DNA of 64,000 nucleotides, from assembly GCA_963823735.1 (NCBI GenBank), contig CAWGMO010000002.1, positions 1-64,000 of the forward strand, in the 5' to 3' direction. Position 1 is the stretch's first letter, and each line of letters begins with the position of its first letter. A program made the translations under genes and the position numbers. This stretch comes from Actinoallomurus sp963823735 (lineage in GTDB: Bacteria > Actinomycetota > Actinomycetes > Streptosporangiales > Streptosporangiaceae). The notes under the pieces are model-generated. The model made no database searches, had not been told where the DNA came from, and saw only the letters and a list, made by a program, of their open reading frames with translations. Positions 26,709-34,673 of this stretch are shown here, piece by piece.

Positions 26709-27587
26709 CTGACTGACATCCCCGGCTTCGACTACCGGCGCGTGCCCGTCGCCGACGGCGTGGCCCTGAACGTCGGCCGTCGCGCGGAACGGGCAGCCCG
26801 ATCGTGCTGCTGCACGGCTTCCCGCAGACCCACCTGATGTGGCGGCACGTCGCCGCCGACCTGGCGGCCGACCACACCGTGATCTGCCCCGACCTGCGCG
26901 GCTACGGCGCCAGCGACAAGCCCGCCGAGGCCGACGCGACGACGTACGCCAAGCGCACCATGGCCGCCGACATCGTCGCGCTGGCCGGCGCGCTCGGGCA
27001 CGAGCGCTTCGCGCTGGCCGGGCACGACCGCGGCGCCCTGGTCGCCTTCCGCGCCGGGCTCGACCACCCCGACGCGGATCACCCACCTGGCCTGCCTCGA
27101 CGTGCTGCCGACCCTGGACATGTGGGACGTGATGCACGGCACCACCGCCGCCGTCGGCTTCCACCTCTACCTGATGGCCCAGCCGCCCGGCCTGCCCGAG
27201 CGGATGATCGCCGCCAGCGCCGGACGCCTTCTTCGGCCACTTCCTCGACATCTGGACGAGCGACCCGCGGGCGATCCCCGCCGACGTCCGCGCCGCCTAC
27301 CTGGACGCCTGCCGCGCCGCGGTCGCCCTCGATCGTCGCCGACTACCGCGCCTCGGCCGGCATCGACGTCGAGCACGACCAGGCCGACCGGGACGCCGGG
27401 CAGCCGGCTGGCGATGCCGGTCACCGTGCTCCAGCAGGACTGGGGCGCCGCGCTCGGCTTCGACGCGGCGGCGCTGTGGCGCGCCTGGGCGCCCGACCTG
27501 CGGCACGCCACCGTCACCTGCGGCCACTTCATGGCCGAGGAGGCCCCCGCCGACATCGCCAAGGCCCTGCGGGACCTGCTCCGGTAG
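26709..27587 (+). pseudogene. Alpha/beta hydrolase (haloacetate dehalogenase/epoxide hydrolase-like), frameshifted
   Basis: Joined frames give TDIPGFDYRRVPVADGVALN, IVLLHGFPQTHLMWRHVAAD with the HGFPQT oxyanion motif, VICPDLRGYGASDKP, and FALAGHDRGALVAFRAGLDH with the nucleophile aspartate in GHDRG. LDVLPTLDMWDVMHG, a cap region, and a C-terminus with HATVTCGHFMAEEAPADIA carrying the catalytic histidine follow. An aspartate nucleophile fits haloacetate dehalogenases and epoxide hydrolases. The apparent start is CTG at 26709 behind GGAAAGGAA; relatives start ATGAC, so a base change is possible. About five one-base shifts occur. It ends 9 bp before the SDR gene. Confidence 0.78.
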
Positions 27588-27596
27588 CTTCGGGGC

Positions 27597-28355
27597 GTGA
27601 CGAGCTTCATCGAGAAGATGTTCGGTCTCACGGGCCGGGTCGCGGTCGTGACCGGCGGCAGTTCCGGGATCGGCCGCGCCATCGCCGGCGCGCTGGCCGG
27701 TGCGGGCGCGAGCGTCGTCGTGGTCGCCCGCCGCGAGGCGCCATTGCGCGAGACCGTCTCGGAGCTGGAGGGCCGCGGCGCGTACGTCAGCGCGGACCTG
27801 GGCGACCGTACGGCGGTGCGCGCTGCGGCGGAGGAGGCGGTGCGCCCGTTCGGCGAGCCGGACATCCTCATCAACTGCGCGGGCGTCAACCTGCGGCCGC
27901 CGATGGAGGACCTGGACGAGGCCGTCTGGGACCAGAGCATGGCCGTGAACCTCGACGCGCCGTTCCTGCTGGGGCGGCGGTTCGGCCCCGGCATGGCCGC
28001 GCGCGGCTACGGGCGGATCATCAACATCGCCTCCCAGCAGGCGTTCCGCGCGTTCAGTAACAGCGGCGCGTACGGCGCGTCGAAGGCCGGTCTGGTCGCG
28101 CTGACGCGGTCACAGGCCGAGGCGTGGTCGGCGCGCGGCGTGTGCTGCAACGCCCTGGTCCCCGGCTTCGTCGTGACACCGCTGGCCTCCCACATCCCGC
28201 CCGACCGCCAGGCCGGGATGGCCACGCGCACGCTGATCGGCCGTAACGGCCTGCCCGAGGACTTCGCGGGCGCGGCGGTGTTCCTCGCGGGCCCCGCGTC
28301 GTCGTACGTCACCGGGGAGTCGATCTTCGTCGACGGTGGGTTCGCCGTTCACTGA
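27597..28355 (+). CDS. SDR-family oxidoreductase
   Basis: 252 residues from GTG at 27597 (TSFIEKMFGLTGRVAVVTGG). TGGSSGIG cofactor loop, INCAGVN for the NNAG position, the serine of NIASQQAFRAFSNSGAYGAS with the catalytic tyrosine and lysine in YGASK, and a C-terminal SIFVDGGFAVH make it a complete classical SDR. AGASVVVVARREAPL at the second strand suggests NADP preference. It follows a frameshifted alpha/beta hydrolase by 9 bp and may have formed one catabolic unit with it. Its stop overlaps the convergent WYL regulator by 7 bp. Confidence 0.93.
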   Translation: MTSFIEKMFGLTGRVAVVTGGSSGIGRAIAGALAGAGASVVVVARREAPLRETVSELEGRGAYVSADLGDRTAVRAAAEEAVRPFGEPDILINCAGVNLRPPMEDLDEAVWDQSMAVNLDAPFLLGRRFGPGMAARGYGRIINIASQQAFRAFSNSGAYGASKAGLVALTRSQAEAWSARGVCCNALVPGFVVTPLASHIPPDRQAGMATRTLIGRNGLPEDFAGAAVFLAGPASSYVTGESIFVDGGFAVH

Positions 28356-29284
28356 GCCGAGCGGATCAGGCTCTCGCCCAGCTCGCGTACGGCCCCGCGC
28401 AGCTCGTCGGGCGCGCGGACGGTGAAGGTCCAGCCGAGGCCGGCGAGCATCCGTGCCATGCCGTCGAGGCGCTCGGCGCGTGCGCGCAGGAGCACTCCCG
28501 CGCCGGTCTCGGTGAGCGTGCCGACGGTCGCCGGGATCCGCCGCAGCGCCTCCTCCCGTGTCGTGTCGAGGAGGACCTCGACCTCGTGCGCCCATGGCAC
28601 GGCTGCCAGCGACCCGCTCACGTGCGCGACGACGTCGAAGCCGCCCGGCTCGTCGTAGGTCTCCTCGCCGGGCACGGCGGCGGCGATCCGGTCGACGCGG
28701 AACGTGCGCACCTCGCCGCGCCGGTGGTCGAACCCGGAGGCGTACCAGCGCCCGGAGTGGAAGACCAGGCCGTAGGTGTCCAGGTCGCGTTCGCTGTCCT
28801 CGCCCTTCCACGAGCGGTACGTCAGGCGTACGCGCCGGCGGTCGCGCGCGGCGGAGGCCAGGACGAGCAGCACGGAGACGTCCGGCATCGCGCCCTCGCG
28901 CGGCGCGAGCGTGAAGCCGAGGGTGTCGCGCAGCGCGGCGACGCGGTCCCGCAGCCCGGCGGGCAGCACGCGCCGCACCTTGTCCAGGGCGCTGTCGCCG
29001 GCGATGCCGAGCCGCTGCCCGACGAGCAGGCCGAGCACGACGGCGACGGCCTCGTCGTCGGTGAACATCAGCGGCGGCAGCTTGTAACCGGGCAGCAGCC
29101 GGTAGCCGCCGTGCCGGCCGCGCCGCGCCTCGACGGGGATGCCGAGCTCGGCCAGGCGCAGGGCGTAGCGGCGCACCGTGCGCTCGTCCACGCCGAGGTG
29201 GGCGGCGAGCGACGGGCCGGTCATCTCCCGGCGCGCCTGGAGCACCTCCAGCATGGCCAGCACGCGCGTCGTCGGGTGTGACAC
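28349..29284 (-). CDS. YafY-type WYL-domain transcriptional regulator
   Basis: 311 residues from GTG at 29284 with GAGGTGAGCC in front. The N-terminal DeoR-like helix-turn-helix (TRVLAMLEVLQARREMTGPS, LAAHLGVDERTVRRYALRL) is followed by the usual RRGRHGGYRLLPGYKLPPLM segment. The WYL domain starts near residue 150; the motif reads GRWYASGFDH instead of WYL, which is common. A C-terminal WCX extension follows (AHEVEVLLDTTREEALRRIP). Such regulators bind small ligands through the WYL domain. The divergent alpha/beta hydrolase gene, 80 bp away, is the obvious target. Confidence 0.92.
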   Translation of the reverse strand: MSHPTTRVLAMLEVLQARREMTGPSLAAHLGVDERTVRRYALRLAELGIPVEARRGRHGGYRLLPGYKLPPLMFTDDEAVAVVLGLLVGQRLGIAGDSALDKVRRVLPAGLRDRVAALRDTLGFTLAPREGAMPDVSVLLVLASAARDRRRVRLTYRSWKGEDSERDLDTYGLVFHSGRWYASGFDHRRGEVRTFRVDRIAAAVPGEETYDEPGGFDVVAHVSGSLAAVPWAHEVEVLLDTTREEALRRIPATVGTLTETGAGVLLRARAERLDGMARMLAGLGWTFTVRAPDELRGAVRELGESLIRSAQ

Positions 29285-29364
29285 GGCTCACCTCACGATA
29301 CCGGGCGGATCCTGTCCGGATTCGACACTAGCGTTCGGACCACACGAACAGGAAGGAAACAGAA

Positions 29365-30084
29365 ATGGCCATATATGTGCTGGTCCCGGGGTTCTGGCTC
29401 GGCGGATGGGCGTGGGACGCGGTCGGGCGTGAGCTGCGGGCGGCGGGCCACGAGGTGCGGCCGGTGACGCTGACCGGGATGGGCGACCGGGCGGGCGAGG
29501 CGTCCCCGGAGGTCGACCTGGAGACCCACGTCGCGGACGTGATCGAGGCGATCGGCGACGCGACGGTGATCCTCGTCGGGCACAGCTACGGCGGGATGCC
29601 GGTGGCCGTGGCCGCCGACCGGGTGCCGGAGCGCGTCGCGCACGCCGTCTACGTGGAGTCGGGGCCGCTGCCGGACGGGTCGCGGCAGTTCGACATGCAC
29701 GCTCCGCAGGAGCAGGCGCGGATCGAGAAGCTGGTGGCCGCCGAGGGCGACGGCTGGCGGCTCCCGCCGCCGCCCTTCGCGGGCGATCCGGTCCAGCTCG
29801 ACGGGCTGAGCGAGGACGACCTGGCGCTGCTGCGCGAGCGGAGCGTGCCGCAGCCGTTCGCCACCGCGCTGGGGCAGGTACGCCGCCCGCGGCGCGTGCC
29901 GGTGCCCGAGACGCTGATCGCCTGCACGATCCCCGAACCGCAGGCGCGGCGGATGCTCGCGGACGGGCATCCGATGTTCGCCGGGTTCGGCGACGGGCCG
30001 TCCATCATCGGGCTGCCGACCGGGCACTACCCGATGTTCTCCCGGCCCGCCGACACCGCGCGGGCGCTCGCCTCACTTGCCTGA
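29365..30084 (+). CDS. Alpha/beta hydrolase (esterase-like)
   Basis: 239 residues from ATG at 29365, with AGGAAGGAAA upstream. YVLVPGFWLGGWAWDAVGRE is the oxyanion strand, GMGDRAGEASPEVDLETHV follows, and the nucleophile elbow VILVGHSYGGMPVAVAADRV holds the catalytic serine near residue 79. The acid and histidine are less certain, with a histidine in LPTGHYPMFSRPADTARALA near the end. This is the small salicylate-esterase-like branch. The gene is divergent from the WYL regulator and converges with a 12-bp overlap on the SRPBCC gene. Confidence 0.88.
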   Translation: MAIYVLVPGFWLGGWAWDAVGRELRAAGHEVRPVTLTGMGDRAGEASPEVDLETHVADVIEAIGDATVILVGHSYGGMPVAVAADRVPERVAHAVYVESGPLPDGSRQFDMHAPQEQARIEKLVAAEGDGWRLPPPPFAGDPVQLDGLSEDDLALLRERSVPQPFATALGQVRRPRRVPVPETLIACTIPEPQARRMLADGHPMFAGFGDGPSIIGLPTGHYPMFSRPADTARALASLA

Positions 30085-30582
30085 CTCGGCGCGTTTCTTC
30101 AGCGCGGCGTTCATCTTGTCGAACTCCGAGCAGCTCTTGTCCAGCACCCCGTGGGTGAACGGCACGGCGATGCCGCGGAACGTCTCGGCCTGGGTGAACC
30201 GCACCTGGCCGGGCGAGGTCTCCTGGATCGTGAAGCGGTGCTCGTCGTCGCCGAGGACGGGAACGTCCTGGTAGTGGCCCTTCCAGGTCATCTCCTTGCC
30301 CGGCTCGGCGACCTCCACCTTCGGGTGGAGCGTCGAGACGCCGCTCTTGGAGTGGACGCGGATGGTCAGCGCGGCGCCTTGGACGGCCTGGCCGGAGGAG
30401 ACGGTGATCTCGGGGTTCCACTTGCCGTACGAGCGCAGCGCGGACAGCACCTCCCACACGCGGGTGGCGGGCGCGGCGATGTCGACCGAGCGGCTCACGG
30501 TGTAGGGATGGCTGCGTCCCCACAGGTAGAAGCCGAGGACCGCGATGACGGGGGCGAGGATGCCCGCGATGATCCGCTGCAC
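30073..30582 (-). CDS. SRPBCC-family (polyketide cyclase-like) protein with N-terminal anchor
   Basis: 169 residues from GTG at 30582. The first 20 residues form a membrane anchor (MQRIIAGILAPVIAVLGFYL). The rest is an SRPBCC helix-grip fold (SRSVDIAAPATRVWEVLSAL, SYGKWNPEITVSSGQAVQGA, GDDEHRFTIQETSPGQVRFT, GVLDKSCSEFDKMNAALKKR). Such proteins bind hydrophobic ligands; the anchored form is probably on the membrane. It is convergent with the hydrolase and 81 bp from the SnoaL gene upstream on the same strand. Confidence 0.85.
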   Translation of the reverse strand: MQRIIAGILAPVIAVLGFYLWGRSHPYTVSRSVDIAAPATRVWEVLSALRSYGKWNPEITVSSGQAVQGAALTIRVHSKSGVSTLHPKVEVAEPGKEMTWKGHYQDVPVLGDDEHRFTIQETSPGQVRFTQAETFRGIAVPFTHGVLDKSCSEFDKMNAALKKRAESGK

Positions 30583-30663
30583 TACGCGAGAGGGGTCACG
30601 GATCGGCCGGTACGTGGGGTGAGGATCGAGGGGTCCATGACGCCCGAGGATGCCACAGAGACC

Positions 30664-31068
30664 TCACCTGCCGCCCAGCGGAACCCGGTGCGCGAGGACC
30701 CTGCGGTGGGTGATGCGCCAGCCTTCGGCGCGGCGCTCGACGGTGTCCTCGTAGGTCACGCTGCCGCACGTGCCGTCGGCGTTGATCCCGATGCCCTTGG
30801 ACCGTGCGCGGGCCCGGCCCTCGCCGGCGCCGGTGAGGACGATGTTGGTGACGTGGTGGGCGACGGGGTTCCTGTCGCCCATCGCCAGTGAGGCCTCCAC
30901 GAACGCCGCGAGCCCCTCGATGACGCCGCCGCCGAGGTCGGTGACGTCGTAGACGGCGTCGTCGGTGAACAGCTCGCCGATCCGCTCCAGCTCGCCGGCG
31001 TCGACGAGGTGGCCGTGCGTGTTGATCAGGTCGGTGATGGCCGTACGGTCCTCGGCGCCGAGCGTCAT
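30664..31068 (-). CDS. SnoaL-like (NTF2-fold) protein
   Basis: 134 residues from ATG at 31068, with AAGGAGCC in front. EDRTAITDLINTHGHLVDAG, ELFTDDAVYDVTDLGGGVIE, HHVTNIVLTGAGEGRARARS and GWRITHRRVLAHRVPLGG match the SnoaL_4-like family (scytalone dehydratase/limonene-epoxide-hydrolase fold) with a conserved HH/HVTN pair. It may be a small-molecule isomerase or dehydratase, or non-enzymatic. A near-perfect 30-bp palindrome lies 13 bp before the start codon, so the gene is probably separately regulated from the esterase/ABC-F operon upstream. Confidence 0.85.
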   Translation of the reverse strand: MTLGAEDRTAITDLINTHGHLVDAGELERIGELFTDDAVYDVTDLGGGVIEGLAAFVEASLAMGDRNPVAHHVTNIVLTGAGEGRARARSKGIGINADGTCGSVTYEDTVERRAEGWRITHRRVLAHRVPLGGR

Positions 31069-31080
31069 GAGGGCTCCTTC

Positions 31081-31110
31081 GATATAAGTGGGGAGATCCC
31101 CATTTATATC
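31081..31110. promoter_or_regulatory. 30-bp palindromic operator before the SnoaL gene
   Basis: The 30 bases pair end to end except at one inner position and the centre. Arms are GATATAAGTGGGGA and TCCCCATTTATATC. The outer halves are AT-rich in GC-rich surroundings. It lies between the stop of the esterase gene (31109-31111, which overlaps the palindrome's edge) and the SnoaL start at 31068. With no T-run and a weak outer stem, an operator over the SnoaL promoter fits better than a terminator. Confidence 0.65.
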
Positions 31111-32341
31111 AGGGTGGCAGGAGCCTCCGCAGGCCTCGTACGGCGCTGCGGCGGAACGTCGCGAAGTCGTGGCCGCCCGGCGCCTCGTGGTAGCTCACCT
31201 CGTTGCCCTTGGCGATCAGCACGGTGCGCAGGTGGCGGCTCGCGGTCCGCTGGTCGACGCCCGGCGACAGCGGCGACGGGCCGGTCTCCAGGCTGCCGAC
31301 GTCGACCCAGAACCGCACCGGCGTGGCGGGCGCCGCTGCGATCTCGCGGGTCAGCCACTCCGGCTCGGCGTCCTTGCCCCAGCCGCCGGGCTCGGGGGTG
31401 TACCCCCACCAGAAGCTGCCCGAGACCGACAGCACCGCCGAGAACACGTCGGGGCGTTCGTGCGCGGCGAACGCCGAGGCCAGGCCGCCGAGGCTGTTCC
31501 CGCCGACGATCACCTCGCCGGTCACGTCGTACGCGCCGCGCAACAGGGGCAGCAGCTCGTCGGTGAGCATGCGCGTCAGGCCGCTGTTGCACGCCATCTC
31601 GGTCATCCGGGCGTTCATGCTGCCGCGCGGGTTCTCCACGAACGCCACGACGGCCGGGGCGAGCGCGCCCTCGCCGATGAGCGCGTCGATCGCGGCGTGC
31701 AGGCGCGCCACCGTCACCCACGACTCCCCGTCGAGCAGGACGACCAGCGGGTACGGCCCGCCTCCGCCGGGCGCGTACACCCGGACGGTGCGCTCGTTGC
31801 CGAGCGCCCGTGAGGCCAGCCGGTGCGCGGTGAGCGGCGGCGCCGGGCCGGAGAACCACGGCGCGGGGTCGATGCCGGGCAGCTCCAGGACGGAGTCCCA
31901 CTGCTCGGCGGGGGCGTCGCCGACGCCGGCGATCGTCGCGGACTGCGGGTAGAGCCGCTCGGGGTTGAACGGGTCGGCGTAGGAGCGGTCACGCGCCTCG
32001 ACGGCGAGACGGCCCAGGAGCCCGAGGTCGCCGCGGTCGGCGTCCAGGAAGGGGTCGTCAACCAGGTACTGGTAGACGGTCGCGACGCCGCGCGGCGCGA
32101 CGACGCCGAGGTGCCACACGTCGGTGCCCTCCACGCGGCTCATCGGGTGCGACATCGCGTTGCGGTCCTCGAACAGCTGGGCGCCGCGCACCGACACCTG
32201 CCGCTGCGGCCCGATCCACACGAACGTCACCAGCACGTCATCGCCGGCGGGTTCGGTCAGCGGGCCGCCCGCGGCGCGCAGGTCGGCCTCCAGGGCCGCC
32301 AGGTCCCGTGTCCGCGTGAACTCCTCGATGCGCGCGCTCAT
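31109..32341 (-). CDS. Enterochelin-esterase-like hydrolase (Fes/IroE type)
   Basis: 410 residues from ATG at 32341, overlapping the ABC-F stop as ATGA. Residues 1-170 form the Fes-type N-terminal beta domain (VLVTFVWIGPQRQVSVRGAQ, MSRVEGTDVWHLGVVAPRG, YQYLVDDPFLDADRGDLG). The catalytic alpha/beta domain follows (VRVYAPGGGGPYPLVVLLDG, FVENPRGSMNARMTEM), with the nucleophile in VGGNSLGGLASAFAA near 285 and the histidine in HEAPGGHDFATFRRS. Known relatives open the trilactone of catecholate siderophores. No siderophore uptake gene is near; the tight coupling is to a ribosome-protection-type ABC-F protein, which hints at a different ester substrate, possibly an antibiotic. That last point is inference. 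Confidence 0.88.
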   Translation of the reverse strand: MSARIEEFTRTRDLAALEADLRAAGGPLTEPAGDDVLVTFVWIGPQRQVSVRGAQLFEDRNAMSHPMSRVEGTDVWHLGVVAPRGVATVYQYLVDDPFLDADRGDLGLLGRLAVEARDRSYADPFNPERLYPQSATIAGVGDAPAEQWDSVLELPGIDPAPWFSGPAPPLTAHRLASRALGNERTVRVYAPGGGGPYPLVVLLDGESWVTVARLHAAIDALIGEGALAPAVVAFVENPRGSMNARMTEMACNSGLTRMLTDELLPLLRGAYDVTGEVIVGGNSLGGLASAFAAHERPDVFSAVLSVSGSFWWGYTPEPGGWGKDAEPEWLTREIAAAPATPVRFWVDVGSLETGPSPLSPGVDQRTASRHLRTVLIAKGNEVSYHEAPGGHDFATFRRSAVRGLRRLLPP

Positions 32342-33939
32342 CCGCACTCCTCCGTGAGGCGTCCGGCGCGCATCTCGATCCGCTCGCCGGTGAACCGGCT
32401 TCGCAGCGCCCGGTCGTGGGACACGACGACGAGCGCGCCGCGGTAGGTCTCCAGCGCCTGTTCGAGCTCCTCGACGAGGGCGAGGGACAGATGGTTGGCG
32501 GGCTCGTCGAGCAGCAGCAGGTCGGCCGGGGCCGACAGCAGCCGCGCCAGCGCCAGCCGCCGCAGCTGCCCGGTCGACAGGGCGCCGACGCGGGTGTGCA
32601 GGGACTCCTCGCGGAACAGCCCCAGGGACAGCAGGCGGTCCCGGTGCTCGTCGGGATGGCCGGGGCGTCCCGCGCCGAACGCCTCCAGGACGGTACGCGC
32701 CGGGTCCTCCACCGTGGTGTCCTGCGGGAGGTAGCCGACGCGCCCGCCGAGGCGTACGACCCCGGAGTCGGGGGCGTGGCCGGCCAGCACGCGCAGGAGC
32801 GTGGACTTGCCGGCGCCGTTGGGGCCGTGCACGAGCAGGCGGTCCCCGGCCGCGACGGTGAGGGAGTCGACGCGCAGCCGGTCGCCGACGACCACGTCCT
32901 TCAGCTCGGCGACGGCCGTGCCCTCTCCCCCGCCGTCGAAGCTGCCCTCGAACCGCAGCGGGTCCGGCGGGCGCGGCACGGCGTGCGCGTGCAGCCAGCG
33001 CAGGCGTTCGCGCGCCTGCCGCAGGCGGCTCGCGACCGAGCTCTGCACCCGCCCGGCGTCGCGGTCGTAGGCGAGCTTGTTGTTGTCGCGCATCTCCCGT
33101 CCGGGCGCGACCTCGCGGGCCTTGGTCTCGGCGTGCTCCTCGACCCGGCGTACCTCCTCGGCCCACGCGGCGTGGTCCTGTTCCCAGCGGACCCGCGCGG
33201 CGGCCTTCTCGGCGAGGAACCCGGCGTAGCCGCCGCCGAAGCGCGTCACCCCGCCGTCCTCGACCTCGTAGATGGCGGTCGCCACGCGGTCGAGGAACAT
33301 CCGGTCGTGCGAGACGACCAGGACCGTGCCGTGGTGCGCGCGCAGCCGTTCCTCCAGCCAGGTGGTGGAGGAGGCGTCGAGGTGGTCGGTCGGCTCGTCG
33401 AGCAGCAGCGTCTCCGGTGAGGCCGCCAGCAGGCAGGCCAGCGCCAGCCGCGCGCGTTCGCCGCCGGACAGGGTGGCGACCTCGCGGTCACGTGACACGT
33501 GGGCCAGGCCGAGGCCGTGCATGGCCTTGTCGACGCTCGAGTCGGCCTCGTAGCCGCCGCGCGCCTCGTACGCGGTGAGCAGGTCGCCGTACTCGCTCAT
33601 CCGGTCCGCGGTGAGATGGGCTTCGAGCTCGCGCATGCGGCGCTCCATCTGCCGCAGCTCGGCGAGTGCGGCGTCGACGACCTGCCGCACGGTACGTCCG
33701 CCGGGCAGGTCGAGGCTCTGACCGAGGTGGCCGACCCCTCCGGGGGAGGTGACGGTCACGTCTCCATCATCGGGTGCTTCGACGCCTGCGGCCAGCCGCA
33801 GAAGGGTTGATTTACCGGATCCGTTCTCGCCGACGATCCCGGCGTGCTCGCCGGGCCGTACGGTCAGCGAGATCCGGTCAAGGACGAGCCGGTGAGCGTA
33901 GGACTTCGTGACGCCCCGCAGGGCGAGTTGAGCGGACAA
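32338..33939 (-). CDS. ABC-F family ATPase (antibiotic-resistance type)
   Basis: 533 residues. TTG at 33939 is chosen because GGAGG lies six bases upstream and the protein then starts SAQLALRGVTKSYAHRLVLD. Two nucleotide-binding domains are present without membrane segments: Walker A GENGSGKST (about 43) and GPNGAGKST (about 370), signatures TLSGGERARLALACLL and ALSTGQLRRLALARLL, Walker B LLLDEPTDHLD and LLLDEPANHL. A charged linker of about 90 residues lies between them (EEHAETKAREVAPGREM, RLRQARERLRWLHAHA). Cytoplasmic ABC-F proteins of this size dislodge antibiotics from the ribosome. The gene is divergent from a TetR gene and coupled to the esterase. Confidence 0.92.
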   Translation of the reverse strand: MSAQLALRGVTKSYAHRLVLDRISLTVRPGEHAGIVGENGSGKSTLLRLAAGVEAPDDGDVTVTSPGGVGHLGQSLDLPGGRTVRQVVDAALAELRQMERRMRELEAHLTADRMSEYGDLLTAYEARGGYEADSSVDKAMHGLGLAHVSRDREVATLSGGERARLALACLLAASPETLLLDEPTDHLDASSTTWLEERLRAHHGTVLVVSHDRMFLDRVATAIYEVEDGGVTRFGGGYAGFLAEKAAARVRWEQDHAAWAEEVRRVEEHAETKAREVAPGREMRDNNKLAYDRDAGRVQSSVASRLRQARERLRWLHAHAVPRPPDPLRFEGSFDGGGEGTAVAELKDVVVGDRLRVDSLTVAAGDRLLVHGPNGAGKSTLLRVLAGHAPDSGVVRLGGRVGYLPQDTTVEDPARTVLEAFGAGRPGHPDEHRDRLLSLGLFREESLHTRVGALSTGQLRRLALARLLSAPADLLLLDEPANHLSLALVEELEQALETYRGALVVVSHDRALRSRFTGERIEMRAGRLTEECG

Positions 33940-34000
33940 GCATGACCTCCGAGACACGGCGTGGACAGGACGGCTTCGCGGTGTTCTCGATCAGGACCAT
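33878..34000 (-). CDS. Candidate 40-codon leader ORF before the ABC-F gene
   Basis: ATG at 34000 has GAGGAG ten bases upstream, the best ribosome-binding site in the region. The ORF (begins MVLIENTAKPSC, ends RSPARP) has a G or C at most third codon positions in its first part. It ends at TGA 33878-33880, 62 bases inside the ABC-F gene, so ribosomes on the leader would cross the ABC-F ribosome-binding site and TTG start. This geometry suits translational control of an antibiotic-resistance gene by stalling. Leader-peptide control is known for other ABC-F genes; here it is inferred. Confidence 0.4.
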   Translation of the reverse strand: MVLIENTAKPSCPRRVSEVMLVRSTRPAGRHEVLRSPARP

Positions 34001-34023
34001 GACTGCGGATCTCCTCGGCTTAT

Positions 34024-34039
34024 CGCAACTTTTGTTGCG
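34024..34039. promoter_or_regulatory. Candidate TetR operator between the ABC-F and TetR genes
   Basis: CGCAAC at 34024-34029 and GTTGCG at 34034-34039 form a perfect 6-bp inverted repeat around TTTT. It lies 46 bp before the TetR GTG (34086) and 23 bp before the leader ORF on the other strand. An AT-rich stretch surrounds it. The position fits autoregulation by the TetR protein and control of the divergent ABC-F/esterase transcript. Confidence 0.6.
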
Positions 34040-34085
34040 TTAGGATGATGACATGCTATCGACGCCGGGGCAACGGGATTGACCC

Positions 34086-34673
34086 GTGACCGAGAGCAGG
34101 CCGGGTGGCCGCGCCGCGCGCGTCCGTGCGGCGGTACGCGCCGCGACGCTCGCCGAGCTGACCGAGCGCGGGTACGCCGGCCTCACGGTCGAGGGTGTGG
34201 CGGCGCGCTCGGGCGTGCACAAGACGACGGTCTACCGGCGCTGGGGCGGCGTCGAGGGGCTGATCGCGAACGCCCTGGAGATGGCGGGCGGCGAGCCCTG
34301 GCCGATCCCCGACACCGGCACCCTGCGCGGCGACCTGCGCGCCCTGGCCCGTCTGGTACGTGAGGCGTTCGCCGACCCCGAAGAGGGCCCGGTCTCGGCC
34401 GCGTTCGTCTCCGCCGCCGCGCAGGACCCGGCCGCGGCGCGCGCGCTGCACACCTTCTACCTGGCCCGGCACGACCAGTCCGCGCGGATCGTCACGCGCG
34501 CGGTCGAACGCGGCGAGCTGCCCTCGGGCGTCGACGCGGTCGAGGTCGTGCGCGCGGCCGTCGCGCCGGTGTTCTACCGGCTGTTCGTCAGCCGTGAGCC
34601 CGTCGGCGCCGCCGACGCCGACCGCGCGGCCGACGCCGCCCTCGCCGCGGCGAGGGCGGGCGTGTTCAGCTGA
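34086..34673 (+). CDS. TetR-family regulator
   Basis: 195 residues from GTG at 34086. The N-terminal helix-turn-helix is typical (RAATLAELTERGYAGLTVEG, VAARSGVHKTTVYRRWGGVE), followed by a C-terminal domain of the TetR_C_11-like group (FVSAAAQDPAAARALHTFYL, AVERGELPSGVDAVEVVRAA, VAPVFYRLFVSREPVGAADA). It is divergent from the ABC-F/esterase operon with a 6-bp-arm palindrome between, so it probably represses those genes. Its stop overlaps the convergent P450 by 8 bp. Confidence 0.93.
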   Translation: MTESRPGGRAARVRAAVRAATLAELTERGYAGLTVEGVAARSGVHKTTVYRRWGGVEGLIANALEMAGGEPWPIPDTGTLRGDLRALARLVREAFADPEEGPVSAAFVSAAAQDPAAARALHTFYLARHDQSARIVTRAVERGELPSGVDAVEVVRAAVAPVFYRLFVSREPVGAADADRAADAALAAARAGVFS

